A DNA stretch of 43,150 nucleotides from Defluviicoccus sp. (GTDB taxonomy: Bacteria > Pseudomonadota > Alphaproteobacteria > MPNO01), in assembly GCA_022823775.1 (NCBI GenBank), contig JAJEHI010000090.1, forward strand, positions 1 through 43,150. Direction: 5' to 3'. The notes below the pieces were generated by a model that saw only the letters and a program-made list of their open reading frames with translations, did no database searches and was not told the origin of the DNA. A program made the position numbers and the translations under genes. Shown here one piece after another: positions 14,860-23,700 of this stretch; within the stretch, counting starts at the first letter, position 1, and each line of letters begins with the position of its first letter.

Positions 14860-15189
14860 GTGACCGCCGACGACGTGCTGGCCGAACGCATCCGCCCGCT
14901 GCTCGCGGGCCGCGAGGACTATTCCGAGCGCAGGATGTTCGGCGGGGTCTGCTTCATGATCGGCGGCAATATGTGCGTCGGCACCTGGAGGGACGCGCTG
15001 ATCGCCAGGATCGACCGGGCGGAGCGCAATTCGGCCCTCGCCGAGCCTCATACCCGCCCCGCCGACATGAACGGCCGGGTCATGAAGGGCTGGGTGCTGG
15101 TCGAGCCCGCCGGCATCCGATCCGACCGCGACCTCGAATCGTGGGTCGACCGCGCCGCCGCCTATGCGGCAACGCTGCCGGCGAAGTGA
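14860..15189 (+). CDS. TfoX/Sxy N-terminal domain protein
   Basis: 109 aa from a GTG at 14860, with a GAGAGGA-like ribosome-binding site. The sequence contains the TfoX-N pattern: RRMFGGVCFMIGGNMCVGTW followed by PADMNGRVMKGWVLVEPAG. It lacks the C-terminal TfoX domain of the Haemophilus competence regulator, as do most such alphaproteobacterial proteins, so a role in competence should not be assumed. It is divergent from arsC and convergent with the vapC-like toxin. Function unknown. Confidence 0.85.
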   Translation: MTADDVLAERIRPLLAGREDYSERRMFGGVCFMIGGNMCVGTWRDALIARIDRAERNSALAEPHTRPADMNGRVMKGWVLVEPAGIRSDRDLESWVDRAAAYAATLPAK

Positions 15190-15225
15190 GAAACCCACAA
15201 TACGAAGCGTCGCGGGGACGGAAGA

Positions 15226-15627
15226 TCAGGCGAGCGGGGGCAAGCCTTCCTCCATTGCGGCCTGGTTCAAGCGGCGGTCCAGGCTCGCCAACGGGCAGCC
15301 TTCCCGGATTGCGAGTGCCAGATAGTTCGCGTCACAGGCCGTGAGACGATGACTGCGCGCCAACGCGAGGACATGACGGTCTTCCGCTTCGTCGGGGCAG
15401 CGAATCGGCAGGCGGCGCAGTCGTGTCAGGGAAGCCTCGGCATAACGTTCGTCTATCCGGCCGCGTCGCTCGGCGGACAGAAGCAGATTTCGCAGTTCGT
15501 CCGAGAACGGACCTGGCACGCCGGCCCTTTCTTCAGCCAGCCGGTCGAGGGCCAAATCGGCTAGCGCCGCCTCCTCATCGGGCAAGAGCCACGCGGCGGC
15601 GATCGAGGCGTCGAGCACGAACGCCAT
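15226..15627 (-). CDS. VapC-like PIN-domain toxin
   Basis: 133 aa from the ATG at 15627. PIN-domain acidic residues are visible: Asp6 (FVLDASIAAAWLLPDE), a Glu in SDELRN, and the Asp of the C-terminal TACDANYLALA motif. VapC toxins are magnesium-dependent RNases, usually acting on tRNA or rRNA. The ATG overlaps the antitoxin stop (TGATG), the normal order of antitoxin first. Which RNA it cuts cannot be predicted. Confidence 0.9.
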   Translation of the reverse strand: MAFVLDASIAAAWLLPDEEAALADLALDRLAEERAGVPGPFSDELRNLLLSAERRGRIDERYAEASLTRLRRLPIRCPDEAEDRHVLALARSHRLTACDANYLALAIREGCPLASLDRRLNQAAMEEGLPPLA

Positions 15628-15869
15628 CAGAGTAAATGCCCCTCGTGGCGCCAGGAGAGAATCTCGTGCGTCGTAACAGGCCGCTGCTTCGCCCGCTCCC
15701 GGCGCAGCGTCGCGCACAGGGCGGCGCGATCCTGTTCGCGGACTATCCGCGTAACATGGGCGATCGGTGTAGAACCGCGGCAAATGATGAGATCTTCACC
15801 GGCTTCCACCTCCGCCAACAGGGCGGAGAGATGCGTCTTGGCTTCGCCGATCTTGACCTGACGTGTCAT
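15627..15869 (-). CDS. Phd/YefM-family antitoxin
   Basis: 80 aa from the ATG at 15869, which has a GGGAGG ribosome-binding site; an upstream in-frame ATG at 15905 has none. The N-terminal KIGEAKTHLSALLAEVEAGED and ICRGSTPIAHVTRI are typical of Phd/YefM antitoxins, which bind DNA at the N-terminus and the PIN toxin with the C-terminus. It is coupled to the toxin gene by a one-base overlap. Expected to repress its own promoter. Confidence 0.88.
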   Translation of the reverse strand: MTRQVKIGEAKTHLSALLAEVEAGEDLIICRGSTPIAHVTRIVREQDRAALCATLRRERAKQRPVTTHEILSWRHEGHLL

Positions 15870-15951
15870 GTGCCCCGACCTCCCTGACCTCCCGATTGCG
15901 TGCAACCGGGGCGCCCGCGTTTCCCTCGGGCAAGCTAAGTCCGATATCGAG

Positions 15952-15970
15952 CTTGGTCGAGCACTTGGTC
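15952..15970. promoter_or_regulatory. Direct repeats in the toxin-antitoxin promoter region
   Basis: CTTGGTC occurs at 15952-15958 and again at 15964-15970, 12 bases apart, about one helical turn. The right copy runs into a TTGACC element on the minus strand (15968-15973) that could be the -35 of the antitoxin promoter. This is a reasonable site for antitoxin autorepression. Confidence 0.35.
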
Positions 15971-16016
15971 AACACGATAAAGCGGGACGGGCCGGATTGC
16001 GACCCGACGATCCCCC

Positions 16017-17405
16017 TCACAACGACTGGACGATTTCCTCGGTCATCTTCTTGGCGTCGTCGAAGAGCATCATCGTGTTGTCGCGGTAGAACAGCTCGTT
16101 GTCGACGCCGGCATAGCCCGACGCCAGCGAGCGCTTGACGAACAGCACGGTGCTCGCCTTCTCGACCTCGAGGATGGGCATGCCGAAGATCGCACTCTCG
16201 GGGTCGGACTTTGCCGCCGGGTTGGTCACGTCGTTGGCGCCGATCACATAGGCCACGTCGGCGGTGGCGAACTCGTTGTTGATGTCTTCCAGCTCGAACA
16301 CCTCGTCATAGGGCACGCTCGCCTCGGCCAAAAGCACGTTCATGTGACCCGGCATGCGCCCGGCGACCGGGTGGATGGCGTAGGCGATGTCGATCCCCTG
16401 CCCCTTCAGCGTATCGCACATCTCGCGCAGCGCGTGCTGCGCCTGGGCGACCGCCATGCCGTAGCCCGGAACGACGATCACCTTGGAGGCGTTCTTGAGC
16501 ACGAAGGCCGCGTCCTCGGCGCTGCCCGCCTTGACGTGGCGCTCGTCGTCGTCGCCGCCCGCCGCCTGGCCGCCCTCCACCCCGAACCCGCCGAGGATGA
16601 CGCTGAAGAACGACCGGTTCATGCCGCGGCACATGATGTAGCTGAGGATCGCGCCCGAAGAGCCGACGAGGGCGCCGGTGACGATCAGCAGCGTGTTGGA
16701 GAGCGTGAACCCGATGCCGCAGGCCGCCCAGCCGGAATAGGAGTTGAGCATCGAGATCACCACCGGCATGTCGGCGCCGCCGATGGGAACGATGATCAGG
16801 AAGCCGAGCGCGAGCGCGAGGATCACGATCAGCCAGTAGACCAATGGCGCTTCGGCGAGGCAGAGCCATACGACGAGGAGCACCAGGACCGCCCCGAGCC
16901 CGGCGTTGAGCGGGTGCTGACCCCTGAAGACCAGCGGCGCGCCGCTCACCAGACCCTGCAGCTTGGCGAAGGCAACGACGGAGCCGGTGAAGGTGACGGC
17001 ACCGACCGCAGTGCCGATCGCCATCTCGATCAGGCTCGCCGTCTTGATGTCGCCTACGGTTCCGATGCCGTAGGCCTCGGGCGCATAGAACGCCGCCGTC
17101 GCGACCGCCACGGCGGCCAGCCCGACCAGGCTGTGGAATGCGGCGACGAGCTGGGGCAGCGCGGTCATCTGGATGCGGAGCGCGATGATCGTCCCGATCG
17201 CGCCGCCGATCACGACGCCGGCCGCGATCAGCTCGAACGAGACCACGCCGGGGTCGGCGAGCGTCGTGGCGACGGCGATGACCATCCCCGCGATCCCGAT
17301 CGCATTGCCCCGGCGCGCGGTCTCGGGCGACGACAACCCGCGCAGCGCCATGATGAAGCAGATCGCCGCGGCGAGGTAGGCGAGTCCCGTGAGGTCGGCG
17401 TGCAT
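16017..17405 (-). CDS. pntB: NAD(P) transhydrogenase subunit beta
   Basis: 462 aa, normal PntB length. About nine N-terminal membrane segments are followed by the NADP(H)-binding domain III, with the GYGMAVAQAQHA motif after VIVVPG, then HPVAGRMPGHMNVLLAEA, and a C-terminal ANDVTNPAAKSDPESAIFGMPILEV. With PntAA and PntAB it couples proton flow to hydride transfer from NADH to NADP+, supplying NADPH. It is the last gene of the operon, 12 bases after pntAB. Confidence 0.97.
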   Translation of the reverse strand: MHADLTGLAYLAAAICFIMALRGLSSPETARRGNAIGIAGMVIAVATTLADPGVVSFELIAAGVVIGGAIGTIIALRIQMTALPQLVAAFHSLVGLAAVAVATAAFYAPEAYGIGTVGDIKTASLIEMAIGTAVGAVTFTGSVVAFAKLQGLVSGAPLVFRGQHPLNAGLGAVLVLLVVWLCLAEAPLVYWLIVILALALGFLIIVPIGGADMPVVISMLNSYSGWAACGIGFTLSNTLLIVTGALVGSSGAILSYIMCRGMNRSFFSVILGGFGVEGGQAAGGDDDERHVKAGSAEDAAFVLKNASKVIVVPGYGMAVAQAQHALREMCDTLKGQGIDIAYAIHPVAGRMPGHMNVLLAEASVPYDEVFELEDINNEFATADVAYVIGANDVTNPAAKSDPESAIFGMPILEVEKASTVLFVKRSLASGYAGVDNELFYRDNTMMLFDDAKKMTEEIVQSL

Positions 17406-17417
17406 CGCGGCCGGCCC

Positions 17418-17744
17418 CTAGCGCCGCTTGCGGTACATCCGCAGCATGCGCTGCGAGACGATGAAGCCGCCGAAGATATTGATCGAGGCGAGCGTCACCG
17501 CGATGAAGCCCATGACCTTGGAGAAATCGAGCTCGGCCGGGCCGGCGGCGATCAGCGCCCCGACGACGATTACCGAGGAAATCGCGTTGGTGACGCTCAT
17601 CAGCGGCGAGTGCAGCGCCGGGGTCACGTTCCAGACCACGTAGTAGCCGACGAATATGGCGAGAACGAAAACGGTGAACAGGAATATGAACGGATCGGTG
17701 GAGGCGGCGTCCGCCGCCGATTGCGCCGCTTCTTCGGGTTTCAC
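17418..17744 (-). CDS. pntAB: NAD(P) transhydrogenase subunit alpha, membrane part
   Basis: 108 aa from a GTG at 17744 that overlaps the pntAA stop (GTGA). Three to four membrane helices ([50 protein letters not shown]) correspond to domain II of the alpha subunit. In E. coli this is fused to the soluble part; the separate gene is the Rhodospirillum-type arrangement. It forms the proton channel with PntB. Confidence 0.95.
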   Translation of the reverse strand: MKPEEAAQSAADAASTDPFIFLFTVFVLAIFVGYYVVWNVTPALHSPLMSVTNAISSVIVVGALIAAGPAELDFSKVMGFIAVTLASINIFGGFIVSQRMLRMYRKRR

Positions 17745-18913
17745 GCTACATCCTTGTCGGCGTTGGGGGGTACGAGCGAGGGGTGGACGATCTCGCCCTC
17801 GCGGGCGATCAGGCAGGCTGACACGATCTCGTCCTCCCAGTCGATCGCCAGCGTCCCGTTCTCGCGGTCGACCAGGGGGGTGAGGAAATTGAGCAGGTTC
17901 CGGGCGTACATCGACGACGCGTTCTCGGCCAGCCGGCTCGGCACGTTGACGTGGCCGAGAATCGTGACGCCGTGCTTCTCCGCCACCTCGCCGGCTTCGC
18001 TCAACTCGCAATTGCCGCCCTGCTCCACCGCCAGGTCGACGATCACCGATCCGGCGCGCATCCCCTTCACCATGTCGGCGGAAATCAGCAGCGGCGCGGG
18101 CCGGCCGGGGATCAGGGCGGTGCAGATGGCGATGTCGTTCCTCGCCAGCGCCTCCGTCAGCACCTCGGCCTCACGCTCCTTGTAGGACGCGCCCATCTCC
18201 CTCGCGTAGCCGCCGGCGGTCTCGGCGTCCGTCGTCGCCGACTCGTCGACCGCGAGGAACTTGGCGCCCAGGCTCTCGACCTGCTCCTTGACGGCGGGGC
18301 GGACGTCATAGCCGGTGACGATGGCGCCGAGCCGCTTCGCCGTCGCGATGGCCTGCAGCCCGGCGACCCCCGCGCCCAGCACCAGCACGCGGGCGGGCGG
18401 GATGGTGCCGGCCGCGGTCATCATCATCGGCAGCGCGCGGCCGAACGCCCCCGCGCCGTCGAGCACCGCCTTGTAGCCCGCGATGTTCGATTGCGAGGAC
18501 AGGATGTCCATCGACTGCGCCCGGGTGATGCGGGGCAGCAATTCGAGCGAAAACGCCGTCAGACCGGCCTTGGCGTAGGCCTCGGCGTGCGGCGGGTGCT
18601 GCAGCGCGGCGAGCGCGCCGATCACCGTCGCGCCCGGCTTCATCAGCGCGACCTCGTCGCCGCCGTGCTCGGCCTCGATCAGGGGCCGCTGGACCTTGAG
18701 GACCACGTCGCCCCCGGCGAGGGTTTCGGCCTCGTCCGCCGCGATCGCCGCGCCGGCCTCGGTATAGGCATCGTCGGCGAAACCGGACTCCGTTCCGGCG
18801 CCCGTCTCCACGAGGACCTCGAATCCGAGACCCACGAGTTTCTTGACCGTATCGGGGGATGCGGCGACCCGCCGCTCGTCGCGCCGCCGTTCCTTGGGTA
18901 CCGAAAGCTTCAT
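17741..18913 (-). CDS. pntAA: NAD(P) transhydrogenase subunit alpha, NAD-binding part
   Basis: 390 aa soluble domain I related to alanine dehydrogenase. It opens with [19 protein letters not shown] and contains the NAD-binding glycine loop [20 protein letters not shown] followed by [18 protein letters not shown]. The ATG at 18913 gives the canonical family start although the Shine-Dalgarno sequence is poor. First gene of the pntAA-pntAB-pntB operon. A possible -35 TTGACT lies at 19000-19005, with a weak -10 at 18978-18983. Confidence 0.96.
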   Translation of the reverse strand: MKLSVPKERRRDERRVAASPDTVKKLVGLGFEVLVETGAGTESGFADDAYTEAGAAIAADEAETLAGGDVVLKVQRPLIEAEHGGDEVALMKPGATVIGALAALQHPPHAEAYAKAGLTAFSLELLPRITRAQSMDILSSQSNIAGYKAVLDGAGAFGRALPMMMTAAGTIPPARVLVLGAGVAGLQAIATAKRLGAIVTGYDVRPAVKEQVESLGAKFLAVDESATTDAETAGGYAREMGASYKEREAEVLTEALARNDIAICTALIPGRPAPLLISADMVKGMRAGSVIVDLAVEQGGNCELSEAGEVAEKHGVTILGHVNVPSRLAENASSMYARNLLNFLTPLVDRENGTLAIDWEDEIVSACLIAREGEIVHPSLVPPNADKDVA

Positions 18914-19019
18914 GACTACGTCGTGCCCAGGTACGGGGTTGCACGTGCGGAAGGGGCCCTGACGGCCTCTCCGGCTTGGTATGAGCCAACGGCCATCAAA
19001 GTCAACCGGTTTGATTCGA

Positions 19020-19850
19020 TCAAGAGGAATCCGGCGCCCCGAACGCCGCGGTTAACGCGGAGTTGAACGCTTCCGGCCTTTCCAGGGCGGCGTAATGCCC
19101 CGCCCCTTCGATGACCGTGCAGGTCGCGCCGGACAGGCTCCGGGCGAGGGCCCGGCACCGCTCGGGCGGCGCGAGCGGATCGTCGGACCCGGCGACGATG
19201 TGGACCCGCGCGGCGACGTGCGGAGCCTCGGCCGTAAGGTCGGTATCGGCCATCATCCCCACCGCGGGGACATACCCTTCGGGCCGGGCGTCCGCCATGC
19301 TGCCGACCGCCTCGGCGATCAGGGCTTCGGACGCTCCGGGCGCGAGCAGGCGGGGCCCGCGGTCTTCCGCGAAACCGCGCGGACCGAGCGTCAGGAACGC
19401 GCCGGTTCTTTCCTCGACCGCCGCCGTCCGTTCCCCGGGGGGCAGCGCGCCGAAGCCGAAGAGCGGATGGGCGAGAACGAGCGCGCCGGTGCGTTCGGGG
19501 CAGGCACGGGCGAAGGAGGCCGCAATGAGCGCCGCGACGGACTGCCCGACCGGGCAGACCCGGCCGACGCCGAGCGCATCGAGCAGACCGGCGAGCGCCC
19601 CCGCATAGTCAGCCGGTCCGGGCGTCCCGGGCAAAGGATCGGATCCGCCGTAACCGGGCATGTCCCACCCGATGACGCGAAACCGCTCGGCGAGCGCGGA
19701 ATACTGCCGCCGCCACATCGCGGCATTGCCCCCGAGCCCGTGCAGGAGCACGAGTGCCGGCAGCGACGTATCGCCCGACTCGCGGTAGGCGATTCTCCGT
19801 CCGCCGATGTCGGCGGTTCTCGACGGCGGCGGTTCGGGGCCGACGCGCAT
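19020..19850 (-). CDS. Alpha/beta hydrolase
   Basis: 276 aa. The oxyanion motif LLHGLGG is at 35-41, the nucleophile elbow is VGQSVA (Ser104), and the catalytic acid and base are probably in AGSDDPLAPP and GAGHYAALERPEAFN. The overall pattern fits the MhpC/DmpD-like and 3-oxoadipate enol-lactonase-like group. It is 77 bases downstream of the phytanoyl-CoA-dioxygenase-like gene, so may be the last gene of the dioxygenase operon. In that context it could open a lactone or cleave a C-C or ester product, but this is inference. Confidence 0.87.
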   Translation of the reverse strand: MRVGPEPPPSRTADIGGRRIAYRESGDTSLPALVLLHGLGGNAAMWRRQYSALAERFRVIGWDMPGYGGSDPLPGTPGPADYAGALAGLLDALGVGRVCPVGQSVAALIAASFARACPERTGALVLAHPLFGFGALPPGERTAAVEERTGAFLTLGPRGFAEDRGPRLLAPGASEALIAEAVGSMADARPEGYVPAVGMMADTDLTAEAPHVAARVHIVAGSDDPLAPPERCRALARSLSGATCTVIEGAGHYAALERPEAFNSALTAAFGAPDSS

Positions 19851-19927
19851 ACGCTCACCTCCCGAGACCGGATCGCGCCCCGGTCTGGCAGACTTCCCGT
19901 CCGGGTTGTAACGAGTGCTCCGCGCCC

Positions 19928-20740
19928 TCAGCCCACCCTACCCCTGCCGCTGCGGTACTGGGCATAGACCTCGTCGAGGGCGGCGAGGCAGACGGGGTCG
20001 AGATCGTGCCGGGGCTCGGGCTCGGCGTTCCAGTGGCCGTGGGTGTCGCGCCCGCGCACCACCAGCGCGGAGGCGCCATCGAACGCGGTCTGGCGGACAT
20101 GCGGCGCGATGTAGTGGATCGACAGCCCGATCCTGGGGTTGTCCGAGGTATTCGCGTTCGAGCCGTGCACCACGGACTCGTGATGGATCGAGATTTCGCC
20201 GGCGGACAGCTCGCAATCGACCGCGAGGCTCTCGTCCACGCCGTTGATGGTCTGGCCCTTCATCAGCAGGTTCTCGGGATCCATGGTCTCCTCGTGGTCG
20301 AGGATCCCGCTCTCGTGGGTGCCGGGGAGGAAGCGGACGCAGCCCGATTCGATCCTGCTCTCGGTGAAGGCAACCCAGGTGGTCACCGTCTCCGCCGGCC
20401 TGAGCCCGTAATAGGTCGAATCCTGGTGCCAGGAGACGAAGCGCGGGTCGCGCGCCTTCTTGGTGAAGAAGCTGGAGCCCCAGCACAATATGTCCGGGCC
20501 GATCAGGTCCTCGACCGCGTCCAGCATCACCGGGTTGCGCACCAGCTCGTTGAGCCAGGTGAGCGGCATGTGGGCCTTGATCTTGAACCGGCTTTGCAGC
20601 TCGGCTCCGGTCTCGGCCTCCAGCGCGTCGAACCGGGAGAGCAGCGCGCGGGCCTCCGCCCGTTCCATGATCCGGACGGGGAAGACGAAGCCGTCCCGGC
20701 GATAGGCCTCGACCCGCGCCTCGCTCAGAACCTTTCCCAC
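19928..20740 (-). CDS. Phytanoyl-CoA dioxygenase-family Fe(II)/2-oxoglutarate oxygenase
   Basis: 270 aa. Metal ligands are visible as His105-x-Asp107 (VSWHQDSTYYG) and His192 (ESVVHGSNANTSDNPRIG), with Arg203 as the likely 2-oxoglutarate binder. GCVRFLPGTH is a family signature. These enzymes hydroxylate substrates as different as phytanoyl-CoA, ectoine and natural products. The gene starts 13 bases after a TauD/TfdA-like gene on the same strand, so three 2-oxoglutarate oxygenases lie in a row. Substrate unknown. Confidence 0.9.
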   Translation of the reverse strand: MGKVLSEARVEAYRRDGFVFPVRIMERAEARALLSRFDALEAETGAELQSRFKIKAHMPLTWLNELVRNPVMLDAVEDLIGPDILCWGSSFFTKKARDPRFVSWHQDSTYYGLRPAETVTTWVAFTESRIESGCVRFLPGTHESGILDHEETMDPENLLMKGQTINGVDESLAVDCELSAGEISIHHESVVHGSNANTSDNPRIGLSIHYIAPHVRQTAFDGASALVVRGRDTHGHWNAEPEPRHDLDPVCLAALDEVYAQYRSGRGRVG

Positions 20741-20753
20741 GCGCGCGCCTCCG

Positions 20754-21599
20754 TCAGACCGGCCGTTCCCCGCTGCTCACCGTGGTGCGCCACAAGAGGC
20801 GCCGCTCGTTCGACGGGAAGTCCCTTCGCGCGTGCATCGAGCAGCGGTTGTCCCAGAGCAGCAGATCGCCCTTCCGCCACTCATGCTCGTAGACGAACTC
20901 GTCCTTCTCGGAATGGTCGAACAGCCGGGTGAGCGCGGCCTCGCTCTCGCCCTCCTCCATGCCGACGATCGACGCGGTGATCAGCCGGTCGACGTAGATC
21001 GCCTTGCGTCCGGTCTCGGGGTGGGTGCGGAACACCGGATGCTCGGATTCGGAAAAGGCGGGCGTGCCGATGTCGTCGCCCCGGTGCTGCGAGCCGTAAT
21101 TGTAGTGGTGGAAAGCACGCTTCCCTTCGAGCGCGTCGCGGAGGTCCGAATCCAGCGTTTCGTACGCCGCATAGCCGCTCGCGAACAGCGTGTTGCCGCC
21201 TTCGGACGGGATTTCCACGGCGTAGAGACAGGTCGCCTTGTCCGGGACGTCGGCGTGGATCATGTCGTGGTGGAACATCATGTCGCCGTCGGGCAGCGCG
21301 CCGATCGGCTCGCCGTTGGCCCGGATGTTGCTGATCAGCATGATCCCCGGCAGCATGTCGTGCTGGCCGGAGGTACGGTATTCCTTCGGCCGCGCGTTGG
21401 CTCCCGGGGTGCCGAAATAGGACGTGACCTGGAGCAGCGACTCCTGATCGAGCGACTGGCCGCGGAACACCACCATGACGTGGTCGAGCCAGAGGTCGTA
21501 GATCTCCCGGATCGTCGCATCGTCCGGCCGCGTCGCAAGATCGATGTCGAGGACCTCGACGCCGATATGCGGAGTGAGTTTCTTCGTCCTGAGCGCCAT
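20754..21599 (-). CDS. TauD/TfdA-family dioxygenase, downstream paralog
   Basis: 281 aa from the ATG at 21599, preceded by GGAGG. Iron ligands are His110-x-Asp112 (MMFHHDM) and His256 (CSMHARRDFPSNERRLLWR), with a C-terminal Arg for 2-oxoglutarate. The enzyme family uses Fe(II) and 2-oxoglutarate to hydroxylate substrates such as taurine, alkyl sulfates or aryloxyacetates. It begins 11 bases after the stop of a same-length paralog, with which it shares long aligned blocks (ISNIR-NG-PIG-LPDG, EIPS-GGNTLFA). Probably a tandem duplication that has diverged. Substrate unknown. Confidence 0.9.
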   Translation of the reverse strand: MALRTKKLTPHIGVEVLDIDLATRPDDATIREIYDLWLDHVMVVFRGQSLDQESLLQVTSYFGTPGANARPKEYRTSGQHDMLPGIMLISNIRANGEPIGALPDGDMMFHHDMIHADVPDKATCLYAVEIPSEGGNTLFASGYAAYETLDSDLRDALEGKRAFHHYNYGSQHRGDDIGTPAFSESEHPVFRTHPETGRKAIYVDRLITASIVGMEEGESEAALTRLFDHSEKDEFVYEHEWRKGDLLLWDNRCSMHARRDFPSNERRLLWRTTVSSGERPV

Positions 21600-21610
21600 C
21601 TCCTGCCCTC

Positions 21611-22456
21611 CTACTCGGCCAGCGCTTCGCCGAGGATCGTGCACCGCCGGAGCAAGCGGCGCTCGGTTTCCGGAAAATCGGTGCGCGCGTGGCACGAACA
21701 CCAGTTGTCCCACATCACCAGGTCGCCCTCGCGCCAGACATGCTCGTAGATCAGGCCGCGATCCTCGGCAAAGCCGAACAGCTCCTCCAGCAGGGCGTCG
21801 CTCTCGTCCCCGGGCAGCCCTTCGATCCGGGCGGTGATCAGCGGGTTGACGTAGAGCGCCTTTCGGCGGGTTCGCGGATGGGTGATCGCCACCGGCTGGA
21901 CGTAATGCGGATAGGCGTCGAGGTCGCCGTCGAGCGGAACCTTCTCGGTGACCGAATAGTTGTAGATCTGGAGCGCCCTGGCGCCGGCGATGCGTTCCTT
22001 CGTCGCGGCGCCGAGGCGATCGTAGGCCGCATACATGTCGGCGAACAGCGTGTTGCCGCCATGGGAAGGAATCTCCATCGCATAAAGCATGGTGCCGCGA
22101 TAGGGTTCGGCCACGTAGCACATGTCGTGGTGGAACCACATCTCGCCGTCGGGCAGCGAGCCGATCGGCTTTCCGTTCTCGCGGATGTTGGAGATCAGCA
22201 TGACCGCGGGATGAAAGTCGGCGCCCTCCGGACGGATCGCGGCGGGCCTGGAACGCTCGCCGACGATCCCGAACTGGCCGGCGAAACGAAGCTGCGCCTC
22301 CTGGTCGAGGTCCTGGCCCGGAAAGACGAGGACGATGTGCTCCAGCCAGGCGCGCTCGATCGCCGCCATGTCGGCGTCCGTCAGCGGCTTCGCGAGATCG
22401 ACGCCCGTGATTTCGGCGCCGATGGTCTCGTGCAGCTTCTCGATGCGCAGGCTCAC
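21611..22456 (-). CDS. TauD/TfdA-family dioxygenase, upstream paralog
   Basis: 281 aa from a GTG at 22456, chosen because it has a GAGAGGG site upstream and gives exactly the length and N-terminus of its neighbour; an upstream ATG at 22525 would add an unrelated leader. Ligands His109-x-Asp111 (MWFHHDM) and His256 (CSCHARTDFPETERRLLRR) are intact. It is the first gene of the dioxygenase operon and is divergent from the EmrAB exporter operon with 182 bases between. By eye it is well diverged from its paralog in the substrate-lid regions, so the two probably act on different compounds or steps. Confidence 0.9.
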   Translation of the reverse strand: MSLRIEKLHETIGAEITGVDLAKPLTDADMAAIERAWLEHIVLVFPGQDLDQEAQLRFAGQFGIVGERSRPAAIRPEGADFHPAVMLISNIRENGKPIGSLPDGEMWFHHDMCYVAEPYRGTMLYAMEIPSHGGNTLFADMYAAYDRLGAATKERIAGARALQIYNYSVTEKVPLDGDLDAYPHYVQPVAITHPRTRRKALYVNPLITARIEGLPGDESDALLEELFGFAEDRGLIYEHVWREGDLVMWDNWCSCHARTDFPETERRLLRRCTILGEALAE

Positions 22457-22572
22457 CGTCCCTCTCGCGACCCGTTCCCGTGCGGCCGGGGCCAATAATA
22501 CGCCCGCCGGGGCGCCAGACAACAACTCCGAGCAAGGGGCGGCCCGCTTGCGCTTTGCCGGGGACGGAAAAT

Positions 22573-22586
22573 GTTAGTAACCTAAC
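22573..22586. promoter_or_regulatory. Palindrome in the divergent dioxygenase/exporter promoter region
   Basis: GTTAG-TAAC-CTAAC is a perfect 5-bp-arm inverted repeat in an AT-richer patch between the two divergent operons. TTAG-N4-CTAA sites resemble operators of MarR-type repressors that control emrAB exporters, but no regulator gene is adjacent. Confidence 0.4.
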
Positions 22587-22638
22587 GAATTCCCGGGCGC
22601 GGACCGGGACCGTCCGGACAAGAGAAGGAACCGGCGCG

Positions 22639-23700
22639 GTGAGGCGCGGACTTCTTCGCATATTCCTGCTCATCGTCGTGCCGGTGGCGGCCGTCGTCGC
22701 GGGCGCGCATTACTGGGTCGCGTCCGGGCGCTACGTGACGACCGAGAACGCCTATGTGAAGGCCAACCTCGTTCAGATCAGCGCGGAGATATCGGGCCGG
22801 GTCGCCGACGTGTTCGTCGCGGAGAACGCGATCGTCCGGGCGGGCGATCCGATCTTTTCCATCGATCCCGAGCCGTTCCGCGTCGCTCTCGCGGAGGCGG
22901 ATGCCAAGCTCGCCATGGTGCGGAACGAAATCCTCGCTCTGCGAGCGTCCTGGCGGGGCGCGCGGATGGAGCTCAGGGAGGCCGAGCAGGAAGTCGCCTA
23001 CCACAAACGCATCTTCGACCGCTTCAAGAAGCTCGCCGGGCGCGGCCACGCCTCGCGCGCCAGGTTCGAGGAGGCGGAGCAGAACCTGATCGCCGCCCGC
23101 CAGCGGGCCGGCACGGTGCGCCAGAAAGGCCTTACCGTCCTCGCCAATCTCGGCGGGGATCCGGAGCTGAAGCCGGAGAAAAGCCCGCAATATCTGGAAG
23201 CGCTCGCCGCGCGCGACCGGGCGGCGATCGACGTGAGGCGTACCGTCGTCCATGCCCCGGCGGACGGAAGGATCGGCCGCGTCCGGCTGCAGAAGGGCGA
23301 GTATGTCGACGCGGGCAGGCCGGTCCTGCCGCTGATCGAAACCGCCCGCGCCTGGGTCGAGGCGAACCTCAAGGAGACCCAGCTCACCCATATCCGGGTG
23401 GGCCAGGAGGCGGAAATCGTCGTCGATGCCTTCCCCGATCTCGCCTGGCGGGCGAAGGTCGCCAGCATCAGCCCGTCGACCGGCGCGGAGTTGTCCGTGC
23501 TGCCGCCCCAGAACGCGTCGGGGAACTGGGTCAAGATCGTCCAGCGGGTGCCGGTGCGGCTCGAAATCGACGGCGGGACCGGACGGCCGTTCGACATGCC
23601 CGCGGGCGCCACCGTTTCGGTCAGCATCGACACCGAACGCGATGTGTCCCTGTTCGATGTCGTGGGGTCCGCGCTCGCCTTCATGGCCCCCGGGAAATGA
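22639..23700 (+). CDS. EmrA/HlyD-family membrane fusion protein
   Basis: 353 aa from a GTG at 22639, with AGAAGGAA upstream. One N-terminal membrane anchor (about residues 6-26) is followed by a lipoyl/barrel-sandwich half (VTTENAYVKANLVQISAEISGRV), a coiled coil (about 95-170) and a closing half (VVHAPADGRIGRVRLQKGEYVDAGRPVLPLI). It links an inner-membrane exporter to the outer membrane. Its TGA overlaps the ATG of the EmrB-like gene. First gene of the plus-strand arm of the cluster. The cargo is unknown; the metabolic genes around it are the best hint. Confidence 0.92.
   Translation: MRRGLLRIFLLIVVPVAAVVAGAHYWVASGRYVTTENAYVKANLVQISAEISGRVADVFVAENAIVRAGDPIFSIDPEPFRVALAEADAKLAMVRNEILALRASWRGARMELREAEQEVAYHKRIFDRFKKLAGRGHASRARFEEAEQNLIAARQRAGTVRQKGLTVLANLGGDPELKPEKSPQYLEALAARDRAAIDVRRTVVHAPADGRIGRVRLQKGEYVDAGRPVLPLIETARAWVEANLKETQLTHIRVGQEAEIVVDAFPDLAWRAKVASISPSTGAELSVLPPQNASGNWVKIVQRVPVRLEIDGGTGRPFDMPAGATVSVSIDTERDVSLFDVVGSALAFMAPGK

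Noticed and set aside
14860-15189. Competence regulator TfoX
   Set aside because: Only the N-terminal domain is present and there is no competence gene nearby; the domain alone does not support this role.
16344-18185. Long plus-strand open frame (613 codons) across the pnt genes
   Set aside because: Antisense to pntB, pntAB and pntAA, which are unmistakable. The charged repetitive composition is typical of a shadow frame.
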